From: Cannabis sativa
Taxonomy: Eukaryota > Streptophyta > Magnoliopsida > Rosales > Cannabaceae
DNA: 64,000 nucleotides
Reading direction: 5' to 3'
NCBI RefSeq assembly: GCF_029168945.1
Contig: NC_083602.1
Location: 12,831,850-12,895,849 of the forward strand
Shown here: in pieces, positions 23,855 through 35,404 of the stretch
Layout: every line of letters begins with the position of its first letter
How positions within the stretch are numbered: the first letter of the stretch is position 1
Notes under the pieces: model-generated
The model's input: the letters and a program-made list of their open reading frames with translations, nothing else
The model's database searches: none
Told to the model about the DNA's origin: nothing
Program-made: the position numbers and the translations under genes

Positions 23855-23995
23855 CCTTGACTCTCGCCTAAACGGGACAACGCTGGATTCCAATCTTGAT
23901 CGAATAAAAGGTTGCTAAAATGTTTAATATTTTAGATGAGCTGACAACTCTATTCAATAGATGGTAGCTTTGACTCTCGCCTAAACGGGACACTG
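23855..23995 (+). promoter_or_regulatory. Twin hairpin motif upstream of gag, Copia A2
   Basis: Two copies of GACTCTCGCCTAAACGGGAC about 112 nt apart, as in Copia A1, in the leader segment that resumes after the A1 insertion. Confidence 0.7.
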
Positions 23996-24169
23996 ATATA
24001 AGTTTATTGAAAAACCTTGGAAATTATTTAGGATTGAATTTTTTAAGTATTTTCTCATATCATTCCTACTTGCTATGTGCTTATAATTTCTGAATTGATT
24101 TTGTGTTTAAACCATTATTGATTTCTATTTGTTGATTTCTATTATTTTGTAGTATCCTGTATTGTCATA

Positions 24170-24939
24170 ATGAATCCCATATTATCACTGTTGACTGAAA
24201 ATAAGCTGAATGGATCTAACTTTCCTAAATGGAATGAGAACATTAATATTGCTCTCATCAGAGAAAGTGCCTTGTTTGTTTTAACTGAGCCGTCAACTGA
24301 AGTGCTATGGGATAATGCATCCAAAGCTGTGAAAGAAAAGTATGAGCGTTGGCAGAAAGCAAATGATAAAGCTCTATACTTTATGCTTTCCAGCATGGTT
24401 GACACCCTTAAACCTCGGTTTTCTAAAACCGAAAGGCTATTGAAGTTATGACGAAGTTAAATGAGCTATTCGGTAAGGCATCACTTCAGTCATGCTTTGA
24501 CGCGACTAAGAAGTACATCAATGCACGAATGGAACCCCATCAAAACGTGCGTGATCATGTTCTCCTCATGGCAAGTTATTTCCAAGAAGCCCAGGATCAT
24601 GGTGCTGAAATGGATAGCACTACTCAAGTAAGCCTTATCTTGAATAGTCTGACTCCAGCATTTCTACCATACACATCAAATTATGTCATGAATAAGAAGG
24701 ACATAGACTTTCATGAGTTAGTCAATGACCTTCAAACTTATGAAAATTTGATGGGAGGACCCAAGAAGAAAGGGAGTAAACCTCACAATCCTGGAAATGG
24801 TAATGGGACGACGAAACCTGAAGCACATGTTGCCTCTGCTTCGAAATCCAAATCGAAGAAGAAGTGGAAGAATCATTGGAAACCCCAGTGTCCTAAAATT
24901 CTTGCAAAGAAACAAGGTATTCCTATTTATAAACTTTAA
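24170..24939 (+). pseudogene. gag: Copia gag, broken and lacking most of its zinc knuckle, in Copia A2
   Basis: The ATG at 24170 opens the same GAG as in Copia A1 (MNPILSLLTENKLNG). One lost base near 24430 ('accgaaaggctattg' against 'actgagaaggctgctg' in A1) shifts the frame after about 87 codons. A second open frame, 24448-24939, carries on with the capsid (ELFGKASLQS, then KKYINARMEPHQNVRDHVLL) and the Lys-rich linker. A deletion of about 29 codons removes the Lys/Ala-rich stretch and the first half of the zinc knuckle, leaving only HWKPQCPK. RNA binding through the knuckle would be lost. The stop is at 24937-24939 and only pol traces follow. Confidence 0.88.
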
Positions 24940-26738
24940 GAGTTTTGGTGAATTATTATCCAATTGGATTTATGATTCTGGACTAACTTTGTTTATTTGT
25001 TTTCTTCTTCTTATAGGCCAAGCTACTTGAACTCAGATGAGTTGGATCGGAAAGCTAGACCAAGGGTGAAATCGTCCAGATGAAGATGAAGCTCTCCAAT
25101 TTTTTTTGAATTAATTGTTTTATTTTAAAGACAATTTGGATTTCAAATTTTAGTTATGGATATTTATCCCTATTTTTCTCATACTGTTGCAATACATTTT
25201 TTGAATAAAGTTTCTTTTAATTTTCGAAATCACCATTGCAATTTATGAGATTGAGCTTCATTTATTTATCTTCATCAATTATTACCACATTATATTTATA
25301 TGTTTGTATGTGTAAGTGTTTTTATTATTGATGCAAATTCTATAATATTTACAACTCTTCATAGAGTTATATTAAATAAACACTAGAAACTATTTTTATA
25401 TTTATTAATAATTGTTCATTCTAATACAATTATTAAGAATTTGTTTAATAAAAGGATCTTTTGATCTGATAGGGGTGGAGAAAAGTTAAGAAAACTATGC
25501 AGTTCAACGATCTTTTATATCTAATGAACTCTGGATAGTATTCAACTCCACATAAACTCTATCACACTTATAGAATAATGATCTTTACAACCTTTAGGGG
25601 TGGATCATAATCTCTATATATACTTAGGGGTGGAGTTTATCCACAATACCCTTTATGTATATACTTAGGGGTGGAGTCTATTCCACAATTTCCTATGTAA
25701 CACATTTTTTTTTCTTTAAACATAGAAGTAATATAATGAGTTAGCTGTTATCAATATAAATCCTTGATCTTGATTGTATGTTCCATTTCGTTTTACTATT
25801 ATGAGTAAAAAGTTTGATACCTATAAAAGTTCTTTGATAAAGTTTCACACTACCTTAATTGAGTGGGAGAATTTTAAAGTTCTATACCCATCGTCATCAG
25901 GTTGATACTTGTGATAGGTACTTAAGAACACTACTGAAAACCAAATCTAACCATTCACATGGATAGGTATAACTTATCAGAATTATGAGAATAAGATAAA
26001 GAACTCTAGTTCAGTCCATTCGAATGACTTGAACTAAGAATTCTTAATCCTCATAAAATTTTATGGTATCTTAATTTTGATTATTTAATCTCTGGCATGT
26101 ATTTTTCACTTCAAATACTAATCTGCTATGTTGTTGACTTAATCTTAACTTAAAGTTTCAGACTAATACAAAAGTCACAACTAGGTAACTCTCCAAACAA
26201 TCAGAGGTTAAAAGTAACATTTAACCAGACATCTGCTATTGAGTGGGAGCTATCTGAGATGTAATCAAATAGGGAACATTAGAAGATATTCAAGAAAGAT
26301 TTATGAAAGTGATCTATATGTTAGATATTAAGGAACTGTGTATCAGTTGTCCTTGTATCTCACCATCTAATTTCAAAATTCTTGAGATGGTGCTTACTTT
26401 GGGGTGGAGGAATTATTCTATAATAATTCAAGCTCTACCAGAGAAGAATTATAACTTTGTAAATTCGAAAATACCAGAAAGTTATATTGCTGAAGAAAAG
26501 TCTACACTGTATTATCTCAATTCCATATTTTAAAATATGAGAGACATGTCTTCTGTTAATTCAGATGTACTTTTAAAACAGTAAAGATTTCAGTATCCCT
26601 TGATGAGTAAAGCATATAGTAAAGGATGTTTCATTAATGTATTTGGGTGGATTCAAATATACTACACTTGATCTGAAGATCAAGACATCAGATTGACCTA
26701 TTTGCACAGTTTGTTTTATGTTAGTGCAAGTGGGAGTT
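24940..26738 (+). pseudogene. Eroded pol traces of Copia A2
   Basis: Same structure as 20049-21869: WIYDSG trace at 24964-24981, integrase trace near 25458-25515, repeated ttaggggtgga words near 25594-25675, and an RNase H trace near 26384. The purine tract lies at 26725-26738. Frames open here are short and not shared with A1. Confidence 0.7.
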
Positions 26739-28634
26739 TGTTGGGTTTTATGCCCTAAATAAAACTCTATACAATCTGATTAGTTATCAATATAAGGAAT
26801 TTGAAGTGATTGATGTTTGCATGAATTTTTCATGCTAATTGTTTAATATGTTTATTACATTTACACACAGAATCAGTTAAATCCAGATCATATGTTTATT
26901 CACAATTACAGTATCGTCAACACAGTGGAATGTGATTGTGATCATATGAATCAAAAGACTTGGTCCCTGTTTCATCAGTGTTATTGGATTTACACTAATG
27001 TGATAATCAGCGATGATGTGTACTTACACTTGGAGTAAGTGTTATGTTCTTTCCAGGACATTAGTAAAGTATACTAGTTTCGAATGTATGGAGTATACAT
27101 TGGACTGGACCGATATTGCAACTAAGTTAAGATATTACAAACTTACCGTTATATATATCTTTCCAAGTCAATATCAGTAGTTGATCTTAAGATTAAAAGA
27201 ATCTAAATCCTGATATGCTTAGGCTCAACTCAGGAGTGCTATTCATGTTCTTTGATTTACTAGTTAAGCTTACTTTTAGGTCAGTGTGATATGTATATTT
27301 TGGGAACATGATAGTATGATTGAGTGGGAGTGCTGAACATAAATATGGAATCTATAGCTTCTACTGGTGTATAGAAGTCAAGTAATGATTCCCTTCGAGC
27401 TTAGCAATTAGAAGATAATGGATGAGCTCTTGTTTAACTGACTAATTATTAGATCACTAAACACCATTTACAGGTAGCTAGTGTTTTAAGGGACAAAATA
27501 CATTGAGGGGTGAGAACGGTAAAGAAATCCCATCTCGATGTAGATCATCTATATAGAGGATCTTTAAATCACAATAAGATTATAACAATGGTTAAATGAG
27601 ATAGCATATTGATATCGTGGAACATATAATATGCTCTATATAAGTCTGAGAGTGCAATTCTAAATTCTAAGAGTGGATTCAACGAAGAATTAATAAGTAG
27701 GAATTTACTTGGTAAATTTGGTTCAGTTATTGGAAGCTCAACATATAGATCCATGGTCCCCATTCTAGTTGAGAACATTCTGCTTGTAAGACTCATTAAT
27801 TGATTCGTGATTGATCAATTATAATTCTAAAGTTAGACTATGTCTAATTTTATGAATTTTCACTAAGCAGGGGTGAAATTGTAAAGAAAAGAGATTCTAG
27901 GTTTATTTATTTATTAATGGACTTTATATGTCTAGTTAATAATTAAATTAAATGACAATATTATTTAATAATCTATTTTAGTTATTAAATAATTAGTTTT
28001 GGCATTTAAATGGTTAGAATTGAAAAATTGGCATTTTTTGAAAAAATAGAAATAAAATTTGTTAAAACTGCAAAATCAAGTGGGGCCCATTAACACACCA
28101 TGGCCGACCACTATTTGTGGATTTTCAAATTAATATTTTCATTATTTTAATGTCAAATAATTCCTAACCTAAACCTAGTAGTTGCCTATAAATAGAAAGT
28201 GATGGCTCAGTCAAATCACAAATTTTCATAACATCTTCTGACAGAAATTTCTCTCTTCGGAAAAACTGAGCCTTCCCTACTTTCTATACCTGGCTGAAAC
28301 CTCTTCTCTTTTCTCCCTTCATAAAATTTCGACCCTAGTGAAAGAGTAAGTGCCCACACACAGCAAGCAGTAACTCAATCATAGATTGGAAGACTGTGAA
28401 GGATCAAACTTAAAGAAGAAGGACATTCGGGCTCAGATCTTGATTATACTCTGCGACAGAAAGGATACAAGGGTTAGAGATCTGAGTGGAAGGAGACATT
28501 AATTCCGCTGCATCAATGTAAGGTTTTCTTAACTTTATACGTGTTTAATTTATCGTTTTAGAAAGTTCATATTTAGGGTGTTAAACAACATACTTGTGAG
28601 TAGATCTAAGATCCTGGTAAAATAAATTCCAACA
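26739..28634 (+). repeat. 3' LTR of Copia A2
   Basis: A 1896-bp LTR, TGTTGGG...TTCCAACA, partner of the interrupted LTR at 5952-10213, sharing variants such as 'tttacacacagaatcag' and 'agacttggtccc'. It is followed by TTAAG. Confidence 0.93.
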
Positions 28635-28639
28635 TTAAG

Positions 28640-28735
28640 TGCCATGTTGGACTAGACACAGTGTACACGTGGCACAATTTTATTGGTCCACGTAAAAAAT
28701 TGTTTAAAAAAATTAAAAAATTAAAATAAAATTAA
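28640..28735 (+). repeat. Outer MULE left TIR, second part
   Basis: Resumes after the Copia A2 insertion with 'tgccatgttggacta' and pairs with about 33165-33250 in inverted orientation. Confidence 0.85.
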
Positions 28736-28854
28736 GGGATAATTGTAGCAAAAGTCCCAAAAAGTTAGGGTTGATGCAGATTAGTCCTCAACCTCAAAAA
28801 TTGGCGGTAATAGTCCCCAAGGTCACTATTTTCGTTAGTCCGTGAGTACCTCTT

Positions 28855-30738
28855 TGTTGGAATTATTTTACGAGGATCTAGATTTACTAACAAGTATGTT
28901 TCATTAACATCCTAATATGAATTTTTAAAACAATGAAATAAACACATAAGAGTTTAAGAAAAGCTTACATTGATTGCAGCGCAATATAATGATTCCTTCC
29001 GTTCAGATCTCTAGCCCTTGATTCCTTTCTCTAGCAGAGCATTATCAAGATCTGAACCTGGATCTCTTTCTCTCCTTCCTTGAGCCCGATTCTCCTTCTT
29101 GTTGATTGGATTCTTCACAGTCTTCCACACTATGATTGAGATACCACTTGATATGTGTGGGCACTCACTCTAGCACTCAAGGTATGAAAAATTTGAAGAA
29201 GAAAAGAAAGGAATAGTGGTTTCGGCCTAATAGAAAGAAGGCTCAAGAAAATTTTCTGAAAGTGAAATTTCATCAATCTTTAAGTGTGAGCCATCACTAT
29301 CTATTTATAGGTAACCACCTAGGTTTAGGTTAGATTTAATTAGCATTAAAATAATAGAAAAATAAATGATTAAATATACACTGTGGGCGGCCATGTTGGA
29401 TTGGGCCTCACTTTGCAATTTTTCCATTTTGTCATTTTCCCATCTTATATTTCTTAAAAATGCCAATTTTTTAATTTAACCACTTAAATGTCAATTCCAA
29501 TTATTTAATAACTAAAAATTAGTTATTAAATAATATTGTCATTTAATATATTTATTAATTAGACTTAATAAAGTCTATTAATTAATAAATAAAACCTAGA
29601 ATCTCTTTTCTTCACATTTAAGCCCTTGCTTAGTGAAAATTCATAAACTAGACATAGTCTAATTCTAGAATTATAATTGATTAACTAAAATCAATTAACT
29701 GAGTCTTACAAGCAGTATGGTCTCAACTAGTATGGGGACCATGGGCTTATATAACCAAGCTTCCAATAAGCAGACCTAGAATTTACCAAGTAAATTCACT
29801 GACTTATTAATTCCTTATTGCATCCACGCATAGAACTTGGAATTGCACTCTCAGTCATATAGAACACTCTATATGTTCCACGATATAGATACACTATTAA
29901 TTATCCATTGTTATAATCCCAATAATCAATGATCCTCTATAGATGATCTACATTGCATAGGGATAAAATTACCGTTACACCCTTTCAATGTATTTTATCC
30001 TTAAAACACTTGGCCACCTATAAATGATATTTTAGTGAAATAATATAATCACTAAAATGAGATCTCAATCATTTATCTCTATTCATTCAAGCTCGAAGGA
30101 AATCATCGTTTCACTTCTAAATACTTATAGAAGCTATAGATTCCATATCTATGATTAGCACTCCCACTCAATTGTACTACCGTGTTCCCAAAAATATACG
30201 TATCACCTTGACTAAAAAGTAGGCTTAACTAACAAACCAAAGAACACGAATAACACTCTTGAGATCGAACCTAATCATGTCAGGATTAAGATCATTTGAT
30301 CTAGGATCAACTAGGTGATATTGAATTGAATAGATACTATGGTAAATTTATCATATCTAATCAAAGTTCAATAGCGGTTACTTCCAATGTATACTCCATA
30401 CATCCGATACTGGTAAACTTTGACAATGTTCTGGAAAGGACATAACACTTATCCAAGGTGTAAGTATACCTATCGCTGATTATTATGCCAGTCTAAATCC
30501 AGTGAACTGACAAATTAGGGAATTAAACTTTTGAACATATTATTATGATTATATTTCACTGTGCTGACAACACTGTAATCATGAACAATTACATATGTTC
30601 CGGGCCTAATAGAATTTATACATTAAATATCATGAAGTAAATCATGTGAACATGCAACATAAAATGATTTCTGATCTTTATTAATTAGTAAATCAGATTA
30701 TATTGAAATGGGTTTTATTTAGGGCACAAAACCCAACA
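28855..30738 (-). mobile_element. Solo LTR, Copia C-type, in the inner MULE
   Basis: An 1884-bp LTR in reverse orientation (plus strand TGTTGGAATTATTTTAC...AAAACCCAACA), flanked by CTCTT on both sides (28850-28854 and 30739-30743). It is related to the LTRs at 44136 and 52396 but more diverged. No primer site or internal sequence adjoins it. Confidence 0.92.
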
Positions 30739-30743
30739 CTCTT

Positions 30744-32070
30744 TCTAATTGATCCGTTAAACCCAAATAAATTGCCACGTGTCAATTTTTAATTGGTCCA
30801 AATAATAATTTTAATTAAAATTTTAAAATAAAATAAAAACTTAAAATAAATATTTTAAAATCATAAATTTATTTTTTTTTCTCTAAAAAATAAAAACAAA
30901 TAAATTATTTTAAAATTAATTAAGTAATTTATTTTTATTTTTTCACAAAACTGACCCTTACTTTTCTCTTTCCCCCTCGTGTTCTTCATTCTGTGCCAAA
31001 ACCTCCATAGCCACCATGGTCTGAAGCTCCAACTGTCGTCCCATAAAACCTCCATAGTCGACCCTTGCTTTTCTCTCTCCCCTTCGTCTTCTTCTTCATG
31101 AACCCAGCTATCCTCTTTTCTTGTTCATCTTCTTCATTTCTCTTCAACCCAGCCATCATCACATCACCACACTTCGAGCTCCTCTTTTCTCAGATTTGTT
31201 CGAGCTAGACTACCCCAAGATCACAACATCGTCCCCATGCCAAGCCTCAGCCCCATTTTATTTCTTCTCCTACAATTTTCCCATAACAAGAACAAAAAAA
31301 AATCCTCACCCACACCATGCTCAGATTTGAGATCGGAACCATGCCGATATCGTTCCAGAGCTTTTCGCCGGGAAGTCAAGATTTGAAGGTCAATGAACCG
31401 GTTCTGGGTTGGTTTTTATAGTCGATGACCGAAGCCTAACCACCTTGCGAAATCGAAGGGACCCCTTGTCGGATTTGGAGTCATTGATGACCGAGGCCAT
31501 GGTTTTGATGCTATCATCTGTTAATTGATAGAATCATAACCAAAGCTTATTTATCTTGAAAGTTAACAGTATGGAGACCAAATGAATAAAAAGAAAGCAT
31601 ATGAAAATGCATGTAATCCTGGTTGAGCTAAATATATGTATAAGCATTACCTCCAATTGCATATAGGGAATTATAGTGTACTTCGCTCCAAAAACTCAGC
31701 CAAACTTCTGAGAAGACGCAAAATAAGACATCAATAATCCAATCCAAACATGAACAAGAAAATCCCATTTTCGTTTTGAGCATTTCAATATGAGGAAAAT
31801 GGTTCATGAAACACTGAGGTTTCATGTACCAAACCAGTAAGTGATGTACTATATTAGGTTTTTTTAAATAATTAGATTTTTTTTTCCTGGAACATTGATA
31901 AATTCTTTGAAGAAGAAGAAGAGGAGGAGGATCGGGGTGGGTGGGATTTGGAGATAAATTATAGGATTTTGTTTTATTTTTTTAGATAATGTTTTTTTTT
32001 TAATTTTAATAAAAGAAAAAGAAAATAAATAAATATTATAGTTTTTATTTTTTATATAATTTCTAATTAT
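30744..32070. other. Core of the inner MULE, possible captured gene fragments
   Basis: A pyrimidine-rich stretch (ctttctctttccccctcgtg and 'cttcttcttcatgaaccc') and a 69-codon frame at 31121-31330 resemble a plant 5' UTR and first exon more than the AT-rich TIRs do. No protein domain is recognisable, so gene capture is inferred from base composition only. Confidence 0.35.
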
Positions 32071-32282
32071 TTAAATTTTTAATAATATTTATTAAGTGTA
32101 CCAATAATGCTTTGACACGTGGTAATTGCTGTAGCAATTAACGGACTATTTAACTTAGGTACTAACGGACTAACACAAATGGTGACCTTAGGGATTATTA
32201 CCGCTAATTTTTAAGGTTGAGGACTAATTTGTATCAACCCTAAATTTTTGGGGACTTTTGCTGCAATTATCCCTTAAATTAA

Positions 32283-32389
32283 TTTAAAATTTAAAAAAAT
32301 TATAAATAAAAAAATAATTTTCTTTTTTTTTTCTTTCTTTTTTTTCCTTCCTCTCTTTTTCTTTTTCTTTCTTTTTCTTCTTCGGTGCG

Positions 32390-32473
<84 letters not shown>

Positions 32474-33164
32474 ATATGCAGAAGCAACATTTGCCCAGAC
32501 CACCGCCCACACCACAACCACCCTTCCTCCGCCCAGACCACCCTTCCTCTACCCAGACCACCGCCCAGACCACCACATCTGCCCACCACAATCGAACTGC
32601 CCACCACCACCAAAACCACATCCAGACACCACAACCATCACCGAAACCTCTTTTTCAGATCCAAACAAAACTCCACATCTCAAATCCAAACACATCAAAG
32701 AGACCTAAACACCTACCAAAATTCGAGTCCCGATTCCATAAAAACAAACAAACACAAATTAAATCTACAAGAAAAAAAAACTTCAGATTAAAGAGAAAGA
32801 AAATCGCAAGGGTGAGAGAGAGAGCTTACTGAACATGAGGCTCATGAGCTGTGGGGTTTTGTCGATGTGGGGCTCATGAGATCTTAGATCTGTCGATCTC
32901 CTCCTTGGTGTCAGGCAAGGCTCGTGAGGGTGGAAAACTGCGATGGCCGCCCAAGGGTTTTGAAAACCGTAGATTGAAAACCCAAGAGAGACAGAGAGAG
33001 GAGATTGAGAGAGAGAGTGATAGAGCGAGAGAGATGTTTGTTTTAGTCGAAAAGAAAAAGAAAGAAAAGAAAAAAGAAAGAAAGAAAAAGAAAAAGGAAA
33101 AGAAAGGAAAAAAAAAGGAAAAAAAAAAAGAAAATTATTTTTTATTTATATTTTTTTTTAATTT
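32283..33164. other. Core of the outer MULE, possible captured gene fragment with CT microsatellite
   Basis: After a CT array (32392-32472) a Pro/His/Thr-rich 118-codon frame runs 32476-32832. The segment 32830-33040 read on the minus strand (ctctctctg..., then 'ttgggttttcaatc') looks like a 5' UTR followed by GC-richer exon-like sequence. No domain is recognised and either strand may be the captured sense strand. Confidence 0.35.
32392..32472. repeat. (CT)n microsatellite
   Basis: About 81 bp of uninterrupted CT. The Arg-Glu repeat frames on the opposite strand are artefacts of it. Confidence 0.97.
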
Positions 33165-33392
33165 TAAATTAATTTTATTTTAATTTTTTTAAATAATTTT
33201 TTACGTGCACCAATAAAATTGTGCTATGTGTACACTGTGTCCAGTCCAACATGGCACTTAACACCTAAAATGGACGGAAAGGGTAAATTGCTAACAGAAT
33301 ACGAGTATTGGGAAATTTACCGCCCAAATTTAGGTTTTGGGGGTTAAGTGAAACCAAAATGAAAGTTTTGGGGGTTTTGCCGCCATTTACCC
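33165..33392 (-). repeat. Outer MULE right TIR, uninterrupted
   Basis: Inverse of 5816-5951 joined to 28640-28735. It ends GTTTTGCCGCCATTTACCC, followed by TTATAAAAA. It contains the intact 'ggcacttaacacc' at the Copia A2 insertion site of the other arm. Confidence 0.9.
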
Positions 33393-33834
33393 TTATAAAA
33401 ATTTACATATAACATATATAATGTATCTAGCATTCAAATATATCTCTGTATTTGAGAAAATATTTTCCTAAGGCCTATTTCTGACAATAAGCCCTAATTT
33501 CTACTAAGAAGCACAAAATCACATAATAATAATTAAACCTCTTAATTATCTGCTAATTCTCATGATTTAACTATGCGGTCATTTTAGTTTGGGTCTTCGA
33601 GACAGTTTACGCTCACTTTTGATAGTCACTAGACGAGTGTACAAGTGTTTTGTAAACTTATGTAACTTTTAAAATAGGATCTCAAAATTATGTATCTATG
33701 TGTATTTATTTAAGTTTATGTTTGTTGCAAGAAAGTTTTAATTAGTCACATTTTTCAATAGACTCTTTGATTAACAAAGTAGTACATAGTAATTAGAAAA
33801 TATTGTAACGTGTCTAAATTAGTAGGGCGTTACA
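33393..33834 (+). repeat. Probable Gypsy LTR 3' part, right of the MULE
   Basis: Continues 5663-5806. It contains 'tgggtcttcgagacagttta' and ends 'gtagggcgttaca', the usual 3' terminus of Tekay-like chromovirus LTRs and like the sense end of the solo LTR at 6389. No target duplication could be tested because the 5' border is not known. Confidence 0.45.
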
Positions 33835-34203
33835 TTGAAGTTCCTAGAACCACTCATCCATAATTTAGAAGTCCACACATACTCTGAAAGAGTTATAGTA
33901 AATATTTGATCATAGATAATATATACGGTGATGTTTTAAAAGTGATAACAATAATCTTATTATTATCACCAAAATAATTATGGATTATATGTGCATGAGG
34001 GAAAGACATATTCATGTTGCACTCTTTGTCCCACTGAGATTTCCCGACAGGGTTTTTAACGAGAAAACTTGCAAATATTATGAATATGAAATATATATAT
34101 ATATTGCACTCTCTTTTTCTTATCTCGGGTTTTGTCCCATTGGGTTTTTCTGATAATGTTATTAATGAGGCAACTTTAAATCATGCTAATATATTTGCAC
34201 ATT
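33835..34203 (+). other. Decayed Copia 3' region, repeat unit part
   Basis: Holds two of three copies of a degenerate 'tgcactcttt...cccattgggttttt...taacgag' unit (about 34017-34070 and 34105-34170). The third is at 34540-34610. Such 'tttgtcccattgggttttt' units are common just before the 3' LTR of plant Copia elements. Confidence 0.5.
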
Positions 34204-34530
34204 ATGAAGTAAGTGGAGAATGTGTGAGAGTGAGATCATTGACATAACATATTCAGGAAACATATGGATTGCACTTAATAAAGCTATGTCATCAATGCTC
34301 AACCAAAGCTATAATGAAGGAGATGCAACTAAAGATATTTTCACCAAATTCTTACTCATGATCTTCAAGAAAATGACTATATTAGTGTCCAACATATTCA
34401 ATCAAGTGTCAATCATACATACTTATTTACAAAGTTATTAATAATATCAACATTTGAGAAGAGGACACATAAGATTGGAATTCGTCGATTAGAAGATCAC
34501 CATGAATGTCTAAATAAGGGAAATTTAATT
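34204..34530 (+). pseudogene. Copia pol C-terminal end, decayed
   Basis: Encodes a frame with ATKDIFTKFL, a decayed form of the ADLFTK motif at the end of Copia RNase H. After a frame change the codons from 34467 read HKIGIRRLEDHHE, a near-standard Copia C-terminus. Everything upstream is missing or unrecognisable. It is a different Copia lineage from A/B/C, whose pol ends in ADPFTKVL. Confidence 0.65.
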
Positions 34531-34628
34531 CATACTGTACTCTTTTTTTTCTTCACTGAGTTTTTATCCTATTAGGTTTTCTGGTAAGGTTTTTAATAAG
34601 ACAGTTATTATGAACATCTAAGAAGGAG

Positions 34629-34880
34629 TGCTATAAAATATTATAATATGGATGTCCAATTCACCCAAATCTTTTCTACTAGTTACCATTAGTTGTAATT
34701 ACTATTCTTATCCTTAATCTATGACTCACATATTTATATAAATAGGAGATCATTCCATTGAAATAAAATACCAAAGAATTCTCATTCATTTTTTTTTTCT
34801 CTCTTTATTTTCTTTTTCTTTTTTTCTTATCTATTTTATATTATTTATAATAATTTTATAATAAAAAGTATTATCTTGGT
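34629..34880 (+). repeat. Probable short 3' LTR of the decayed Copia
   Basis: Follows a purine tract (aagaaggag) and starts tgctataaaatattataatatgg, in the style of short Copia LTRs. It has a TATA-like tatataaatagg at 34736-34747 and then a T/C-rich stretch. The right border is not clear. Confidence 0.4.
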
Positions 34881-35404
34881 AATATATTTTAAAAAATAGA
34901 ATAAAAAAGTTCTTAGCATTGCTTAGGAAATCTTTTAGCTATTATCTATCACTTTATGGAAAGTATTTTGAGGGTGATTCTTTAAAATTTTAAAGAACTG
35001 TTGGGAGGGCACTTATTGACTTTTTTTTTTTTTTTTTGAAAAATAACATTTTTTCTTTTGTCTAATAGCAAAAATTAGCCAATTGTTTTTCAAATATGAG
35101 TAGTGGTGATTGTACAATTTCATTGGAAAATTTACTCAAAAGTATTATTTTTGGTACAATTGTCACATTTTTACGGTTTATATAAAAATAATATGAAAAC
35201 AACATGAAAACTATAAAAGTAATAGAAAAATAATATCAAAATAATGTATAAATGATATACAAATAACAATAAATTAATAAAAACAACAACACAATAATAA
35301 TAAGAGCACACTATAAAAATAACATAAAAACATAAAAAATTAGTATATTTTGTAAATAAAATTTAAAAATATTTAAAATTCTAATAATTTTTATAATTTT
35401 TCTA
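34881..35404. other. AT-rich non-coding spacer
   Basis: No gene or repeat recognised. The run from 35160 to 35350 is a low-complexity mix of 'aataaca' words. Confidence 0.6.

Larger units (their letters stand above)
5952..28634 (+). mobile_element. Ty1/Copia A2 element, gag-only, with nested insertions
   Basis: The two LTRs (5952-10213, interrupted; 26739-28634) share A2-specific variants and the element is flanked by TTAAG on both sides. A Met-tRNA-type primer site follows the 5' LTR and a purine tract precedes the 3' LTR. Interior order: AT-rich leader (10214-13510), Copia A1 insertion (13511-23781), the leader end with twin hairpins, a broken gag (24170-24939), then a 1.8-kb stretch of eroded pol traces. 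There is no usable pol, so it could move only with enzymes supplied by another element. Confidence 0.93.
28736..32273. mobile_element. Mutator-like TIR element, inner, with nested solo LTR
   Basis: The ends are GGGATAATTGTAGCAAAAGTCCC and its near-perfect inverse at 32251-32273. Terminal repeats of about 200 bp share 'ggttgatgcagattagtcctcaacct' type sequence in opposite directions. The flanks TAAAATTAA (28727-28735) and TTAAATTAA (32274-32282) agree in eight of nine bases, as expected for an aged Mutator duplication. Removing 28855-30738 leaves about 1.65 kb. There is no transposase. The core at 30950-31850 is less AT-rich and may be captured gene sequence. Confidence 0.82.
5816..33392. mobile_element. 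Mutator-like (MULE) TIR element, outer, split by nested insertions
   Basis: The left end starts GGGTAAATGGCGGCAAAAC and the right end finishes with its reverse complement at 33374-33392. Both ends are flanked by the same nine bases TTATAAAAA (5807-5815 and 33393-33401), the Mutator signature. The terminal repeats are about 230 bp each. The left one is 5816-5951 and resumes at 28640-28735 after Copia A2. The right one is about 33165-33392. After removal of the nested elements only about 1.3 kb remains, and no transposase is seen, so it is non-autonomous. Its core (32283-33160) looks like captured gene sequence. Confidence 0.88.

Noticed and set aside
32274..32634. Arg-Glu repeat proteins on the minus strand
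   Set aside because: They are translations of the CT microsatellite and neighbouring pyrimidine tract.
34220..34441. Possible small host gene
   Set aside because: Residues near the middle and the following frame match the C-terminal end of Copia RNase H, so it is a retrotransposon remnant.
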